From a virus: a DNA stretch of 52,611 bases. The position numbers and the translations under genes were made by a program. Of the stretch, positions 16,775 through 24,857 are shown in pieces. The stretch is taken from IMG/VR virus record IMGVR_UViG_3300047378_000193, positions 1-52,611 of that record. One strand, 5' to 3'. Every line of letters begins with the position of its first letter. Position 1 is the first letter of the stretch. The notes under the pieces were generated by a model. That model had not been told where the DNA came from. It was given only the letters and a program-made list of their open reading frames with translations, and did no database searches.

Positions 16775-17107
16775 ATGCCTACTTACAAACAAGACTTAAA
16801 AGCTACAACAGGCAACGCACCTATAAAGTATGTTGACCCGTTAACTGGACAACAGATCCCAGATCAACAACTAACATACGCTACGCCTACTCCAGGTAAT
16901 CAAATGGGTTTAGCTAAGCCATTATTTAACCAAGCTGTCACTAATGCTGGTGAACAAATATTTGGTAGTGTAGAGCAAAGACAAAAATCTATGCAAAATC
17001 AAGCTGGTGTAATTCAGACTCCAATGTACTTTAAAGATCAAACAGGAGATGGAAAGATCACTAAAGCAGATGTTATAAAAGCAAGAACTGAAGGATATAA
17101 AGAATAA
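16775..17107 (+). CDS. Small protein with an EF-hand-like loop
   Basis: This 110 aa protein is largely polar, Gln/Thr/Pro-rich and probably extended. Near its C-terminus DQTGDGKITKAD (88-99) fits a calcium-binding EF-hand loop: acidic or polar at positions 1, 3, 5 and 12, Gly at 6, Ile at 8. A following helix (VIKARTEGYKE) is present, but I see only one loop and a weak preceding helix. I do not recognise the protein otherwise. It starts 2 bases after the preceding stop. A virion-associated role is possible because it lies with small late genes. Confidence 0.6.
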   Translation: MPTYKQDLKATTGNAPIKYVDPLTGQQIPDQQLTYATPTPGNQMGLAKPLFNQAVTNAGEQIFGSVEQRQKSMQNQAGVIQTPMYFKDQTGDGKITKADVIKARTEGYKE

Positions 17108-17118
17108 ATATATAAATT

Positions 17119-17319
17119 ATGGCAAAAAAAGTAACAAAAGCTGACACTAACGCCGGAGGCGTTGTTGGTGAAAACACTATATGGGACGGACCACTAAGTC
17201 AACTAGGTAGACCACATGGTAAAGGGTCTAGTAGTGGATCTAAAGGTATGAAGTTAAAGTTAGCTGATTGCGGTTGTGATTCGTTAAAAAAACCAATAAC
17301 TCAAAGAGCTAAAGGATAA
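17119..17319 (+). CDS. Small Gly/Ser/Lys-rich protein with a CGC motif
   Basis: This 66 aa protein is unrecognised. The first half has GGVVGENTIWDGPLSQLGRPHGKG, followed by a Ser/Gly linker and KLADCGCDSLKKP. The CGC pair could bind metal or form a disulphide. It is one of a run of small basic late genes (16775-18432) with almost no spacing. The start follows an AAATATATAAATT leader. Confidence 0.5.
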   Translation: MAKKVTKADTNAGGVVGENTIWDGPLSQLGRPHGKGSSSGSKGMKLKLADCGCDSLKKPITQRAKG

Positions 17320-17320
17320 C

Positions 17321-17473
17321 ATGGGGTCACTAGGAGATATAAAACTGTATATGATAAACGCTAGCGCTTTAGCTGTGTCTATGTCTAACATAGATGTAGT
17401 ATTAAAACTAACATTATTAGCTGTTTCTATTGGTTATACTATTCAGAAATGGTATAACTTAAATAAAAAGTAA
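17321..17473 (+). CDS. Short single-span membrane protein, candidate class II-type holin
   Basis: This 50 aa protein starts at ATG 17321, 1 base after the preceding stop. It reads MGSLGDIKLYMINASALAV, followed by a hydrophobic span (VVLKLTLLAVSIGYTIQ) and a basic tail (KWYNLNKK). Small size, one clear membrane segment (perhaps a second weak one at 10-22) and a charged tail are features of short phage holins such as that of T7. A holin would make inner-membrane lesions and release the endolysin encoded at 47013. This is inference; a virion membrane or structural role is also possible. Confidence 0.6.
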   Translation: MGSLGDIKLYMINASALAVSMSNIDVVLKLTLLAVSIGYTIQKWYNLNKK

Positions 17474-17474
17474 T

Positions 17475-17738
17475 ATGGCAAAATTAGATAAATCTAAAAT
17501 GGCTTGTAATAAGCCTAAAAAAACACCAAGCCACGCTACTAAGTCTCACGTAGTAAAAGCTTGTTCAGGTGGTAAAGAGAAAATAATTAGGTTTGGTCAA
17601 CAGGGAGTTAGCACTGCTGGAAAGAAAACTGACGCTAAGTCTAAAGCTAGAAGAGCTAGTTTCAAAGCTAGACATGCTAAAAACATAAAGAAAGGTAAAA
17701 TGTCAGCTGCTTATTGGGCTGATAAAGTTAAATGGTAA
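17475..17738 (+). CDS. Small basic protein with RFGQQGV / RRASFKARH motif
   Basis: This 87 aa protein is very basic. MACNKPKKTPS at 9-19 is followed by KIIRFGQQGVSTAG, then KARRASFKARHAKNIKKGKMSAAYWADKVKW. The (R)FG.QG..........RR..F..RH......S..YWA...KW pattern recurs in many phages and some large DNA viruses in a family of unknown function. Its charge suggests binding to nucleic acid in the virion. It starts 1 base after the holin candidate's stop, and two Cys in the N-terminal third are typical of the neighbouring small proteins. Confidence 0.7.
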   Translation: MAKLDKSKMACNKPKKTPSHATKSHVVKACSGGKEKIIRFGQQGVSTAGKKTDAKSKARRASFKARHAKNIKKGKMSAAYWADKVKW

Positions 17739-17751
17739 AAACAAAATAATT

Positions 17752-17880
17752 ATGTACGGAAAAAAATCACCAGCCAAAATGACGCACGGTAAATCGCCAG
17801 TTAAAAAGAAAGTATCTTTTGTTTCTAAGCACTGCGCTAAAAACACTCCTTTACAGAAAAAAGGTTGTAAAAAATACTAA
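17752..17880 (+). CDS. Tiny basic Cys-containing protein
   Basis: This 42 aa protein (ATG 17752) begins MYGKKSPAKMTHGKSPVKKK and ends HCAKNTPLQKKGCKKY. The KSPAK / KSPVKK motifs and two Cys recall its neighbours and the 43 aa protein at 47471. These SP-K repeats resemble those of DNA-binding tails, but the role is unknown. It fits exactly between two genes with spacers of 13 and 1 bases, which supports it being real. Confidence 0.55.
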   Translation: MYGKKSPAKMTHGKSPVKKKVSFVSKHCAKNTPLQKKGCKKY

Positions 17881-17881
17881 C

Positions 17882-18190
17882 ATGTCTTTTAAGCTTAAAC
17901 CACCGTTTGATTGCAATAATACTCCTATATATCGAGTTGATATGGAAGAAGGTGTTTTAGGTATGGCTAATAATAATGGTACTATACTTATAAATAAGTA
18001 CCTAAGCCCAGCTCAGTCTAAAAAAGTTATAAGTCATGAAATGATCCATATAGACCAAATGAAGCGCGGCGATTTAGATTATGATGACAACAATGTGTAC
18101 TGGAAAGGTAAAAAATATTCAAGAGCTCAAATGAAAGAAGGAGCTAAAAACCTACCTTGGGAAGCTGAGGCGTATAAGAAAGCAAAATAA
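17882..18190 (+). CDS. Small putative zinc metallopeptidase (HExxH)
   Basis: This 102 aa protein uses the ATG at 17882, one base after the preceding stop. An upstream in-frame start at 17819 would run back through the previous gene and is rejected. SHEMIHIDQM (51-60) contains HExxH with an ordered helix, and LPWEAEAY near the end supplies a Glu that could be the third zinc ligand, as in minimal gluzincins. The target could be a virion protein or the host envelope. It lies between small basic proteins and the 3TM holin candidate, so a lysis or maturation role is possible. Activity is inferred from the motif only. Confidence 0.65.
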   Translation: MSFKLKPPFDCNNTPIYRVDMEEGVLGMANNNGTILINKYLSPAQSKKVISHEMIHIDQMKRGDLDYDDNNVYWKGKKYSRAQMKEGAKNLPWEAEAYKKAK

Positions 18191-18192
18191 CT

Positions 18193-18432
18193 ATGGCATT
18201 TAAAGTAAAAAGATTCATATCACCTCTTCATGTGAAAGAAGATCCTAAAAAACCAGAGATAAAAAAACCAAAGGCAGCAAAAGACGTCAAAGGATTTGAC
18301 GAGCAGTTTGAAACTGTTAAAGCAAAATATCCAAAATCAATGGTTACAAGAGTGAAAAACAAATTAGGTTCATATAGTGTTAGAAAAGGATCTGGTCAAT
18401 TTACATATACTCCAGGAAAACCAGTTGACTAA
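18193..18432 (+). CDS. Small Lys/Pro-rich protein
   Basis: This 79 aa protein is not recognised. The N-terminal half is Lys/Pro-rich and probably disordered. The second half has GFDEQFETVKAKYPKSMVTRV and then a small beta-like tail (LGSYSVRKGSGQFTYTPGKP). It starts 2 bases after the zincin and its stop overlaps the next start by one base (TAATG). Confidence 0.5.
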   Translation: MAFKVKRFISPLHVKEDPKKPEIKKPKAAKDVKGFDEQFETVKAKYPKSMVTRVKNKLGSYSVRKGSGQFTYTPGKPVD

Positions 18433-18833
18433 TGAAAAAGATATTAGAATTTTTCAGTACTAAAGTTTTTAAACAAGTTGGTGATGTAGTCGATGACTTA
18501 TTTACCAGCGAAGAAGAAAGGCTAGCCGCTAGAAATAAAATATTTAAAGTATTACAAGATGCACAATTAGAACTGCAAAAAATGCAAACCGAAATAATTG
18601 TAGCAGAAGCTAAAGGTAACTGGTTACAAAGAAGCTGGAGACCGATACTAATGCTTTCATTTGGTTTTATAATTATATATACTAAATTTATATCACAACT
18701 ATCTACACATTTAATAACACCTGCGTTAGAACCAGAATTCTGGAATTTACTTGAAATAGGTATTGGAGGTTATGTAATAGGTAGAAGTGGTGAAAAAATA
18801 GTAGATAAATTAGCACCAATGTTTAAAAAGTAA
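18432..18833 (+). CDS. Holin of the 3TM (gene-transfer-agent type) family
   Basis: This 133 aa protein has an amphipathic and coiled N-terminal half (FTSEEERLAARNKIF, then LQDAQLELQKMQTEI), then NWLQRSWRPILMLSFGFIII, a hydrophobic span to about residue 86, and a second span with IGIGGYVIGRSGEKI. The WLQRSWRP....FG.......G.GGYV.GRS.EK pattern is that of the 3TM holin family, which makes inner-membrane holes for release of phage or gene-transfer-agent particles. It lies far from the endolysin (47013) in the same transcription direction. Two holin candidates (this and 17321) may act as a pair, for example holin and antiholin. Confidence 0.8.
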   Translation: MKKILEFFSTKVFKQVGDVVDDLFTSEEERLAARNKIFKVLQDAQLELQKMQTEIIVAEAKGNWLQRSWRPILMLSFGFIIIYTKFISQLSTHLITPALEPEFWNLLEIGIGGYVIGRSGEKIVDKLAPMFKK

Positions 18834-18889
18834 AAATAATAGAAACAAGTAATAATAGTAGTAATAGCAACCAATTAAATTAAATCAAA

Positions 18890-19156
18890 ATGTTAAAAAT
18901 CAAAGAAGAACAATTAGAAAAAATTAAAGAGCAACAAGGTAGGCTTCAAAACGTGTTAACTGATATAGGAGTTATCGAAGTTCGTAAACATGAAACATTA
19001 CATGCTCAAGCAGCTATTTCTCAGGAAATACATGAAACTAAGAAAGAACTCGAAGAAGAGTATGGAGCTATCAATATCGATATGACAGATGGTAGTTATA
19101 CTTTAATTGAACAAGAACAAGAAGCTGAATTATCAGTTGTTAAATCAGAAGACTAA
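18890..19156 (+). CDS. Small coiled-coil protein
   Basis: This 88 aa protein is mostly helical with a strong heptad pattern (IKEEQLEKIKEQQGRLQNVL, then HETKKELEEEYG), ending in a short strand segment (NIDMTDGSYTLIE). Similar small coiled-coil proteins ending NI(D/N)..DGSYT are found upstream of terminase genes in marine phages; their role is unknown. The leader AATTAAATTAAATCAAA precedes the ATG. Its stop overlaps the next start (TAATG). Confidence 0.6.
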   Translation: MLKIKEEQLEKIKEQQGRLQNVLTDIGVIEVRKHETLHAQAAISQEIHETKKELEEEYGAINIDMTDGSYTLIEQEQEAELSVVKSED

Positions 19157-19383
19157 TGAGTTCTGTAATTAGAAAAATAAGTATAGGTTCTGATTACAAA
19201 AATGATGCAATGCATTACGCTGTAAGTCAGCAAGTTTATGGAGGTCATACTATATCAGCTATACTATACTCCGAAGAAGATGACTCTTACAGTATATATA
19301 TTAAAAAGAAAGACGAGATAATGCCATGGAAGAAGTTTAATTCTAACATGGCTATATCCGTTGAATACGACTTAGAATATTAA
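19156..19383 (+). CDS. Conserved small protein upstream of the terminase genes
   Basis: This 75 aa protein reads MSSVIRKISIGSDYKNDAMHY, followed by QQVYGG and MPWKKFNSNMAISVEYDLEY. The pattern S.IRKISIG.DYK..AMHY......G...I......................WKKF...MP.S.EY is one I associate with a small protein of marine phages sited just before the terminase. It is compact and beta-rich, with no known function. Both ends overlap neighbours by one base (TAATG), so it is tightly coupled in the packaging operon. Confidence 0.65.
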   Translation: MSSVIRKISIGSDYKNDAMHYAVSQQVYGGHTISAILYSEEDDSYSIYIKKKDEIMPWKKFNSNMAISVEYDLEY

Positions 19384-19988
19384 TGAATAGTTTATTTGAC
19401 TTTATCGTAAAACCCATAAAAAAGAGATACGACAACGAAATCAAAGTAGGTGACAAAAGCCTAATAACTAATGCAAATACTGAAGACTTTAAAGCTGTTA
19501 GCAATAAAGCTGTTGTAGTCTCTACTCCATCAGCTTATAAAACGCTTATTAAAAAAGGCGATATTGTTATTATACATCACAACGTTTTTAGAAGTTTTTT
19601 TGACATTAGAGGTAAAAGAAAAGATAGTAGATCTAAATTTATAAATGATCTATACTTTTGTTCACCTGATCAAATATATTTATACAAAAACTCTGGTCAT
19701 TGGAAATCTTTTCAAGATAGATGCTTTGTAAAACCATTGTTAGATAATAATGATCTAACGCTGGATAAAGAGAGAAAGCTTATAGGAATACTAAAATATG
19801 GTAATAGTTCCTTAGAAGCCGTTAAAATTGCTCCTGGAGACTTAGTAGGTTATACGCCTTACGGTGAGTTTGAATTTATAATTGATGGAGAGCGATTATA
19901 TTGTATGAAATCAAATGATATTGTAATTAAATATGAATACAAAGGAGACGAAGAAGAGTATAATCCAAGCTGGGCAAGCAGCAGTTGA
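19383..19988 (+). CDS. Tandem GroES-like (Cpn10-fold) protein
   Basis: This 201 aa protein appears to contain two Cpn10-like halves. The first has FIVKPIKKRYDNEI, AVVVSTPSAYKTLIKKGDIVIIH, then a bulge and FCSPDQIYLY. The second has CFVKPL, LIGILKYGNSSLEAVKIAPGDLVGY, then EFEFIIDGERLYCMKSNDIVI. The order (VKP strand, GD.V turn, IDG/DI end) matches GroES, but the mobile loop is not obvious. It may be a virion-assembly co-chaperone or a structural beta-barrel protein. It overlaps the next gene by 56 bases in another frame. The fold call is inference from pattern and needs a structure prediction. Confidence 0.5.
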   Translation: MNSLFDFIVKPIKKRYDNEIKVGDKSLITNANTEDFKAVSNKAVVVSTPSAYKTLIKKGDIVIIHHNVFRSFFDIRGKRKDSRSKFINDLYFCSPDQIYLYKNSGHWKSFQDRCFVKPLLDNNDLTLDKERKLIGILKYGNSSLEAVKIAPGDLVGYTPYGEFEFIIDGERLYCMKSNDIVIKYEYKGDEEEYNPSWASSS

Positions 19989-20205
19989 AGAATTGATAAA
20001 GGTAGCTAAAGAAGCTATTGTAGATTCTGATGATGATATTTCTGCTGACAGATTGAAAAACGCTGCAGCTACAAAAAAACTAGCTATATTTGATGCTTTT
20101 GAAATACTTAAACGTATTGAAGACGAAGAGAATATGCTTAACGAAAAACCTGTAGAAAAGAAAGAAAAAGCTTTTAAAGGTTTTGCAGAAGGAAGATCCA
20201 AGTAA
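19933..20205 (+). CDS. Probable small terminase subunit
   Basis: This 90 aa, mostly helical protein ends exactly at the ATG of the large terminase (TAATG), the usual place for the DNA-recognition subunit of the packaging motor. Helices include AAVEELIKVAKEAIV, then DRLKNAAATKKLAIFDAFEILKRI, with a Lys-rich tail. The repeated helix hairpin with AAATKKLAIFDAF resembles small proteins at this position in related marine phages. I see no clear helix-turn-helix, so the role rests on position. The 56-base overlap with the preceding gene is unusual for this genome, where most overlaps are 1-4 bases. Confidence 0.55.
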   Translation: MNTKETKKSIIQAGQAAVEELIKVAKEAIVDSDDDISADRLKNAAATKKLAIFDAFEILKRIEDEENMLNEKPVEKKEKAFKGFAEGRSK

Positions 20206-22415
20206 TGTACGAGCAATCACTATATAAAATACTACCTAATTATATAAAACCTAAAGTTTTAAATAAAAACAACAGGTATAACAAGTGGGCTTACGGTTAT
20301 AACAGTGAATTTGATATGATTGTTATCAGCAAGACTGGTAAGATAGGTGAAATTTACGAAATACAAAACATAAAAATAGCTTTACCTAAAGATGAAGACG
20401 TTGTCGCGTTCGAAGGAAATAAATGGAAACACATTGAATATCCTAAAGAGCTTTCAAAGATAAAATCAGTATTTGATTGGGACGAGCATCCTGTGCAATT
20501 TAAAGAAAAATGGTATGACTATATTGACGAAGAGTTTAAAAGACGTGAAAAAGGTTTTTGGTTTTATAACAAAGATAAGCCTTGTTACATTACTGGTACT
20601 CACTACATGTACCTGCAGTGGTCCAAAATTGATGTTGGGCAGCCAAACTTCAGGGAATCGAACAGATTATTCTTTATATTCTGGGAAGCTTGCAAAGCAG
20701 ATGTACGTTGTTACGGAATGTGCTATCTTAAGAACAGACGGTCAGGGTTTTCTTTCATGGCCTCAGGCGAGACGGTTAATCAAGCTACAATATCCACAGA
20801 CTCTAGATTCGGAATTTTATCAAAGTCTGGCCCAGATGCGAAAAAGATGTTTACTGATAAAGTTGTACCCATCTCGGTTAATTATCCCTTCTTCTTCAAA
20901 CCAATCCAGGACGGTATGGACAGGCCGAAGACGGAGCTTGCCTATAGAGTACCCGCGTCAAAATTCACCAGAAAAAAACTTGACACCAATGAAAAGCTAC
21001 AGGAAATCACCGGGCTCGATACAACGATCGACTGGAAGAACACCGGGGACAACTCGTACGACGGTGAAAAATTAAAGCTTTTAGTTCACGATGAGAGTGG
21101 AAAGTGGGAAAAACCTACAAATATACTAAACAACTGGAGAGTTACAAAAACCTGTTTAAGATTAGGTTCTAGAGTTATAGGTAAGTGTATGATGGGAAGC
21201 ACGTCAAATGCTTTAGATAAAGGTGGGGAGAATTTTAAAAAATTATATTATGATTCCGACGCAACAAAAAGAAACCGCAACGGACAGACTAGCTCGGGAC
21301 TATATAGTTTGTTCATTCCTATGGAGTGGAACTACGAAGGATTCATTGATTCTCATGGATTACCTGTATTCGATACACCGGAAGAGGAAGTTTTAGATCC
21401 TTTAGGTGATATTATAAATCAAGGAGTAATAGAACATTGGCAGAATGAAGTTGATGGCTTGAAAGATGATCAAGACGGATTAAATGAATACTATAGGCAG
21501 TTTCCAAGAACAGAGGAACACGCTTTTAGGGATGAGGCTAAAGAGTCTTTATTTAATCTAACTAAAATATATGAGCAAATAGATTATAATGCTGATCTAC
21601 AGAATACTTCTACTGTAACAACAGGTAGTTTTATGTGGGAAAACGGGGTAAAAGACAGTAGAGTATTGTTTTACCCTAACAAAGATGGAAGATTTAAAAT
21701 ATCTTGGGTTCCACAGGTTGAATTACAAAATAGAATAGTTGTTAAAAATGGTATTAAATACCCTGGTAACGAGCACTGTGGAGCTTTTGGCTGTGATAGT
21801 TATGATATATCAGGTACTGTTGATAAAAGAGGTTCTAATGGATCTCTACACGGTTTAACAAAATTCTCTATGGAAAACGTACCACCAAATGTATTTTTTC
21901 TAGAGTATATAGCTAGACCTCAAACTGCTGAGATATTTTTTGAAGATGTGTTAATGGCTTGTGTATTTTACGGTATGCCTATATTAGCAGAGAATAATAA
22001 ACCTAGATTATTGTATCATTTTAAAAGAAGAGGATATAGAGGTTTTTCAATGAATAGGCCAGATAAAATATATAATAAATTATCTATAACTGAAAGAGAA
22101 ATTGGTGGTATACCTAACTCTAGTGAAGATATAAAACAAGCACACGCTGCAGCTATAGAATCATATATAGAAGAGAACGTAGGTAACACACCTAATGGTT
22201 ATGGTAGTATGTATTTTCAGAGAACATTAGAAGACTGGGCTAAATTTAATATAAATAACAGAACAAAACACGATGCTTCTATAAGTTCCGGTTTAGCTAT
22301 AATGGCTTGTAACAAGAATAGATATATGCCTACCGCTAAAAGAGAACGTAAAAATATAGACTTAGGTATAAAACGATACGATAACAAAGGAATGTCGTCA
22401 AAAATTATAAGATAA
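20205..22415 (+). CDS. terL: Terminase large subunit
   Basis: This 736 aa protein is the ATP-driven motor and nuclease that packages phage DNA through the portal. The ATPase has LKNRRSGFSFMASG (Walker A-like, 175-188) and KLLVHDESGKW (Walker B, Asp296/Glu297). The GSTSNALDKGGE segment is a likely coupling motif. The nuclease begins at AFGCDSYDIS (Asp531). It is longer than typical, with about 160 residues before the ATPase, including GFWFYNKDKPCYITGTHYMYLQWS, a segment also seen in crAss-like and marine phage enzymes. From about 20,690 to 21,060 codon and base use become distinctly GC-richer than the flanks, suggesting recombination. Confidence 0.93.
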   Translation: MYEQSLYKILPNYIKPKVLNKNNRYNKWAYGYNSEFDMIVISKTGKIGEIYEIQNIKIALPKDEDVVAFEGNKWKHIEYPKELSKIKSVFDWDEHPVQFKEKWYDYIDEEFKRREKGFWFYNKDKPCYITGTHYMYLQWSKIDVGQPNFRESNRLFFIFWEACKADVRCYGMCYLKNRRSGFSFMASGETVNQATISTDSRFGILSKSGPDAKKMFTDKVVPISVNYPFFFKPIQDGMDRPKTELAYRVPASKFTRKKLDTNEKLQEITGLDTTIDWKNTGDNSYDGEKLKLLVHDESGKWEKPTNILNNWRVTKTCLRLGSRVIGKCMMGSTSNALDKGGENFKKLYYDSDATKRNRNGQTSSGLYSLFIPMEWNYEGFIDSHGLPVFDTPEEEVLDPLGDIINQGVIEHWQNEVDGLKDDQDGLNEYYRQFPRTEEHAFRDEAKESLFNLTKIYEQIDYNADLQNTSTVTTGSFMWENGVKDSRVLFYPNKDGRFKISWVPQVELQNRIVVKNGIKYPGNEHCGAFGCDSYDISGTVDKRGSNGSLHGLTKFSMENVPPNVFFLEYIARPQTAEIFFEDVLMACVFYGMPILAENNKPRLLYHFKRRGYRGFSMNRPDKIYNKLSITEREIGGIPNSSEDIKQAHAAAIESYIEENVGNTPNGYGSMYFQRTLEDWAKFNINNRTKHDASISSGLAIMACNKNRYMPTAKRERKNIDLGIKRYDNKGMSSKIIR

Positions 22416-24806
22416 ATGAAAGTATACACCAATGGTAATAGCTCTTTCCCTAGCCAAGTAGTTAGCGATGAAGTCAAAGCAAGCTTAGATTATGGTATTC
22501 AAGTAGCTAGGGCTATCGAGGGAGAGTGGTTTCAAGAAGGTCGTTCTGGAAACAGATACGCTCAAAGCTATAGCAGTTACCACCAACTTAGATTATACGC
22601 TAGAGGTGAGCAATCTATAGCGAAGTATAAAGATGAGTTATCAATAAATGGTGATTTATCTTATTTAAATTTAGACTGGAAACCAGTACCAGTTATACCT
22701 AAGTTTGTAGATATCGTAGTCAACGGGATGTCTAATAAAGAATACGATATAGTTGCTTACGCGCAAGATCCTGAAAGTCAAAAGAAAAGAACAGATCATG
22801 CTAATGAGATAGCGGCAGATATGGTTGCTCAAGACTTGATACAGCAAGCAAAAGAAAACACTGGATTAGATTTTTCAAGATCAAAATTAAAACAAGACGA
22901 ACTACCTTCTAACCTTGAAGAGCTAGAGTTGCATATGCAATTATCTTATAAACAAGGTGTTGAAGTTGCTGAAGAAGAAGTTATAAACAACACTTTAGCT
23001 AGAAATAAATATAATCTAACAAGACGTAGATTAAATCATGATTTAACAGTCTTAGGTATAGCTGCGGTAAAAACAGGTTTTAACCCTTCAAACGGAGTTA
23101 CTATAGATTATGTTGATCCAGCTTATATGGTTTACTCGTATACTGAAGACCCTAACTTTGAAGACATATACTATGTTGGTGAAGTAAAATCCATAACTAT
23201 ATCTGAATTAAAAAAGCAGTTTCCAAACATATCTGAAGAAGAATTAGATTCTATACAGAAAATGCCTGGCAACTCTCAATACGTAACAGGTTGGGGTAAC
23301 TATGACTCAAACACTGTTCAAGTCATGTATTTTGAATACAAGACTTATATGAACCAAGTGTTTAAAATAAAAACAACAGACAGTGGTTTGGAAAAAGCTA
23401 TAGAAAAAACAGATAGCTTTAATCCACCGTCTAATGACAATTTTGAAAGAGTAAGTAGAAGTATAGAGGTTTTATACACTGGTGCTAAGGTTTTAGGTAA
23501 CAACCATATGCTAGAGTGGAAACTAGCTGAAAACATGTCTAGACCTTATGCTGATACAACAAAGGTGGAGATGAACTATTCTATATGCGCACCTAGAATA
23601 TACAAAGGAAGAATAGAATCTATAGTTAGTAGAATAACTGGTTTTGCTGATATGATTCAGTTGACACACTTAAAACTACAGCAAGTGATGTCTAGAATAG
23701 TACCTGACGGTGTGTTCTTGGATATGGACGGTTTAGCAGAAGTTGACTTAGGTAACGGTACAACTTATAACCCAGCTGAAGCTTTAAATATGTATTTCCA
23801 AACAGGTAGTGTTGTAGGTAGATCGCTTACACAAGACGGTTCTCTAAACGCTGGTAAAATACCTGTTCAAGAATTAGCATCATCATCAGGACAATCTAAA
23901 ATACAAAGTTTAATAGGTACTTATCAGTACTATCTACAGATGATAAGAGATGTAACTGGTTTAAACGAAGCTAGAGATGCTTCTACTCCAGACAAAGATT
24001 CTTTATTAGGTTTACAGAAAATGGCTGTAAACGCTTCAAATACAGCTACTAGGCACTTGATGCAGGCTCAGTTGTTTTTAACTTTAAGAGTTTGCGAGAA
24101 TATTTCTTTGAAAATTGCTGATTCTTTATCATACCCATTAACGGCTAATTCATTAAAGCAAAGTATATCTAATTACAACTTTCAAACCCTTAAGGAAATT
24201 GAAAGCTTAAACTTACATGATTTTGGTATATATCTAGAATTAGAACCTGACGAAGAAGAAAAAGCTAAACTAGAGCAAAACTTACAAATAGCACTTCAGA
24301 CTCAAAGTATAGATCTTGACGACGTTATAGATATACGACAAGTTAGGAACTTAAAAATGGCTAATCAGTTATTAAAGCTTAAAAAGAAAAAGCGTCATCA
24401 ACTAAAAATGGCTGAGCAACAGGCTAATATTCAAGCTCAAGCACAAGCAAATGCTCAAGCAGCGGAGAAAGCAGCGATGGCTGAAGTACAAAAACAGCAA
24501 GCACTTACTCAAGAGAAAGTTAGTGTAGAGCAAGCTAAGTCACAGTTTGAAATACAGAGAATGCAGACAGAAGCTCAAATAAAGAAAGAGTTAATGGCTG
24601 AAGAATTTAATTACCAATTCCAGCTAGCTAAAATAAAAATCGATGCAGAAAAAAGCAAAGATGCTGAAATAGAAGATCGTAAAGACGAAAGAACAAGAAT
24701 ACAAGCTACACAGCAATCAAAAATGATAGCTCAAAGACAGAACGATGAGTTACCTAAAGATTTTGAATCATCAGCTTTTGATGACTTAAATGGCTTTGGT
24801 TTATAG
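22416..24806 (+). CDS. Portal protein
   Basis: This 796 aa protein directly follows the terminase, the usual place of the ring through which DNA enters and leaves the capsid. N-terminal helices (YHQLRLYARGEQSIAKYKDEL) and NLDWKPVPVIPKFVDIVVNGM match the portal start of podoviruses and crAss-like phages. RRRLNHDLTVLGIAAVKTGF and VDPAYMVYSYTEDPNFED belong to the wing/stem region. After about residue 630 the protein becomes a Gln/Ala/Glu-rich coiled coil (AEQQANIQAQAQANAQAAEK and following), a long barrel or internal extension. The final residues are acidic. The next gene is the scaffold, which supports the call. Confidence 0.85.
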   Translation: MKVYTNGNSSFPSQVVSDEVKASLDYGIQVARAIEGEWFQEGRSGNRYAQSYSSYHQLRLYARGEQSIAKYKDELSINGDLSYLNLDWKPVPVIPKFVDIVVNGMSNKEYDIVAYAQDPESQKKRTDHANEIAADMVAQDLIQQAKENTGLDFSRSKLKQDELPSNLEELELHMQLSYKQGVEVAEEEVINNTLARNKYNLTRRRLNHDLTVLGIAAVKTGFNPSNGVTIDYVDPAYMVYSYTEDPNFEDIYYVGEVKSITISELKKQFPNISEEELDSIQKMPGNSQYVTGWGNYDSNTVQVMYFEYKTYMNQVFKIKTTDSGLEKAIEKTDSFNPPSNDNFERVSRSIEVLYTGAKVLGNNHMLEWKLAENMSRPYADTTKVEMNYSICAPRIYKGRIESIVSRITGFADMIQLTHLKLQQVMSRIVPDGVFLDMDGLAEVDLGNGTTYNPAEALNMYFQTGSVVGRSLTQDGSLNAGKIPVQELASSSGQSKIQSLIGTYQYYLQMIRDVTGLNEARDASTPDKDSLLGLQKMAVNASNTATRHLMQAQLFLTLRVCENISLKIADSLSYPLTANSLKQSISNYNFQTLKEIESLNLHDFGIYLELEPDEEEKAKLEQNLQIALQTQSIDLDDVIDIRQVRNLKMANQLLKLKKKKRHQLKMAEQQANIQAQAQANAQAAEKAAMAEVQKQQALTQEKVSVEQAKSQFEIQRMQTEAQIKKELMAEEFNYQFQLAKIKIDAEKSKDAEIEDRKDERTRIQATQQSKMIAQRQNDELPKDFESSAFDDLNGFGL

Positions 24807-24857
24807 TAGCTAGCTTTAATTAAAAGCAAATTTTTAACTATTTAATTATATTATATT

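Noticed and set aside
17819-17881. Upstream start for the zincin gene
   Set aside because: It would run through the 42 aa gene at 17752-17880 in another frame; the ATG at 17882 has the spacing seen elsewhere.
20473-21075. 200 aa plus-strand frame inside terL
   Set aside because: It lies in another frame within terL and ends with the GC-rich patch; the translation is Arg/Ser-rich without family pattern.
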